Part shown: positions 32,609 through 32,748 of the stretch, piece after piece | Layout: the number at the start of each line of letters is the position of its first letter | Numbering within the stretch: position 1 is the first letter of the stretch | Source: JAGLQA01 sp023135565 | GTDB taxonomy: Bacteria > Acidobacteriota > Aminicenantia > UBA2199 | DNA length: 32,748 bases | NCBI GenBank assembly: GCA_030639305.1 | Contig: DAOWCY010000063.1 | Location: 1 to 32,748 of the forward strand | Direction: 5' to 3' | The notes under the pieces: generated by a model | What the model was told of the DNA's origin: nothing | The model's database searches: none | What the model saw: the letters and a program-made list of their open reading frames with translations, nothing else | Position numbers and translations under genes: made by a program

Positions 32609-32748
32609 CTATAGCGCTCATTAAAATTGACCCGCCTGTGCTCATATAAATTGACCCACCTGCGGACGTTCTGCATACGTTTTACTATCTTCTAACGTAT
32701 TTGCCATACCCTCGGCGTGGAAATTTCCCCACTATACTTCCTCCTGAA
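32609..32748. mobile_element. End of an insertion sequence (IS21-like), partial
   Basis: Starting at the point where the kinase frame stops, the DNA changes to two tandem 24 bp repeats (32616-32639 and 32640-32663, 20 of 24 identical) built on AAATTGACCC. Multiple short terminal repeats of this kind are typical of IS21-family elements. The rest of the element lies beyond the window, so the transposase was not seen and the family is a guess from the repeats. Confidence 0.45.

Noticed and set aside
1..32748. DGR reverse transcriptase and template repeat inside the window.
   Set aside because: No reverse transcriptase motif was seen in any large frame and the invariant core around CGATAGGACGCAC occurs only in the two variable regions.

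Overview
The window is bacterial accessory DNA packed with predicted conflict/defence or programmed-response proteins. Genes are dense, mostly preceded by strong AGGAGG-type ribosome binding sites, and the GC content looks intermediate. No housekeeping gene fixes the taxonomy. The mix of NACHT/SUMF1-type proteins, CHAT proteases, Hsp70 fusions and GTPase/GAP1 genes suggests a large-genome bacterium with a complex signalling repertoire (Aminicenantes-like, spirochaete-like or similar); this is only an inference.

Region 1 (1-7312, minus strand) holds two large STAND NTPases. One is a membrane-anchored NACHT protein and the other a calcineurin-type phosphoesterase fused to NACHT. Both end in an FGE/SUMF1 (C-type-lectin-like) domain. 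The last ~100 bp of the two genes are nearly identical except for 12 substitutions in 63 nt, all at first or second positions of codons ending in C or T. That is the footprint expected of adenine-directed mutagenesis by a diversity-generating retroelement (DGR). Each variable region is followed by the same ~500 bp noncoding cassette, which contains a hairpin with a compensatory base pair. No reverse transcriptase or template repeat lies in the window; they are expected elsewhere, possibly left of base 1.

Region 2 (7313-8419) has no convincing gene. It carries a 3' tRNA fragment (Arg-CCU-like), a possible integration scar, followed by a terminator-like hairpin.

Region 3 (8420-11421) is a minus-strand operon: a small beta-rich protein, a cytoplasmic trypsin-like protease, and a second small beta-rich protein. 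Divergent from it is a plus-strand CHAT-protease/STAND-ATPase/TPR gene (11422-14577). A tandem array of four exact-length 42 bp units with covarying hairpins follows that gene. An ~89 bp upstream element of the CHAT-STAND gene recurs before the next operon.

Region 4 (15143-31903) looks like one plus-strand operon. It encodes a GrpE-like factor, an Hsp70, an Hsp70-VWA fusion, a J-like/zinc-ribbon/FN3 protein, a zinc-ribbon GTPase, a GAP1-like protein, a small membrane protein, a membrane zinc-ribbon GTPase, three more small membrane proteins and a TPR-CHAT protease. The likely logic is a chaperone/NTPase-controlled switch with a dyad of GTPases as the trigger and CHAT/trypsin proteases as effectors. 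This resembles computationally predicted NTP-dependent conflict systems, but this exact layout may be undescribed.

Region 5 (31940-32748) is a kinase-like gene truncated by what appears to be the end of an IS21-like insertion sequence with tandem terminal repeats.
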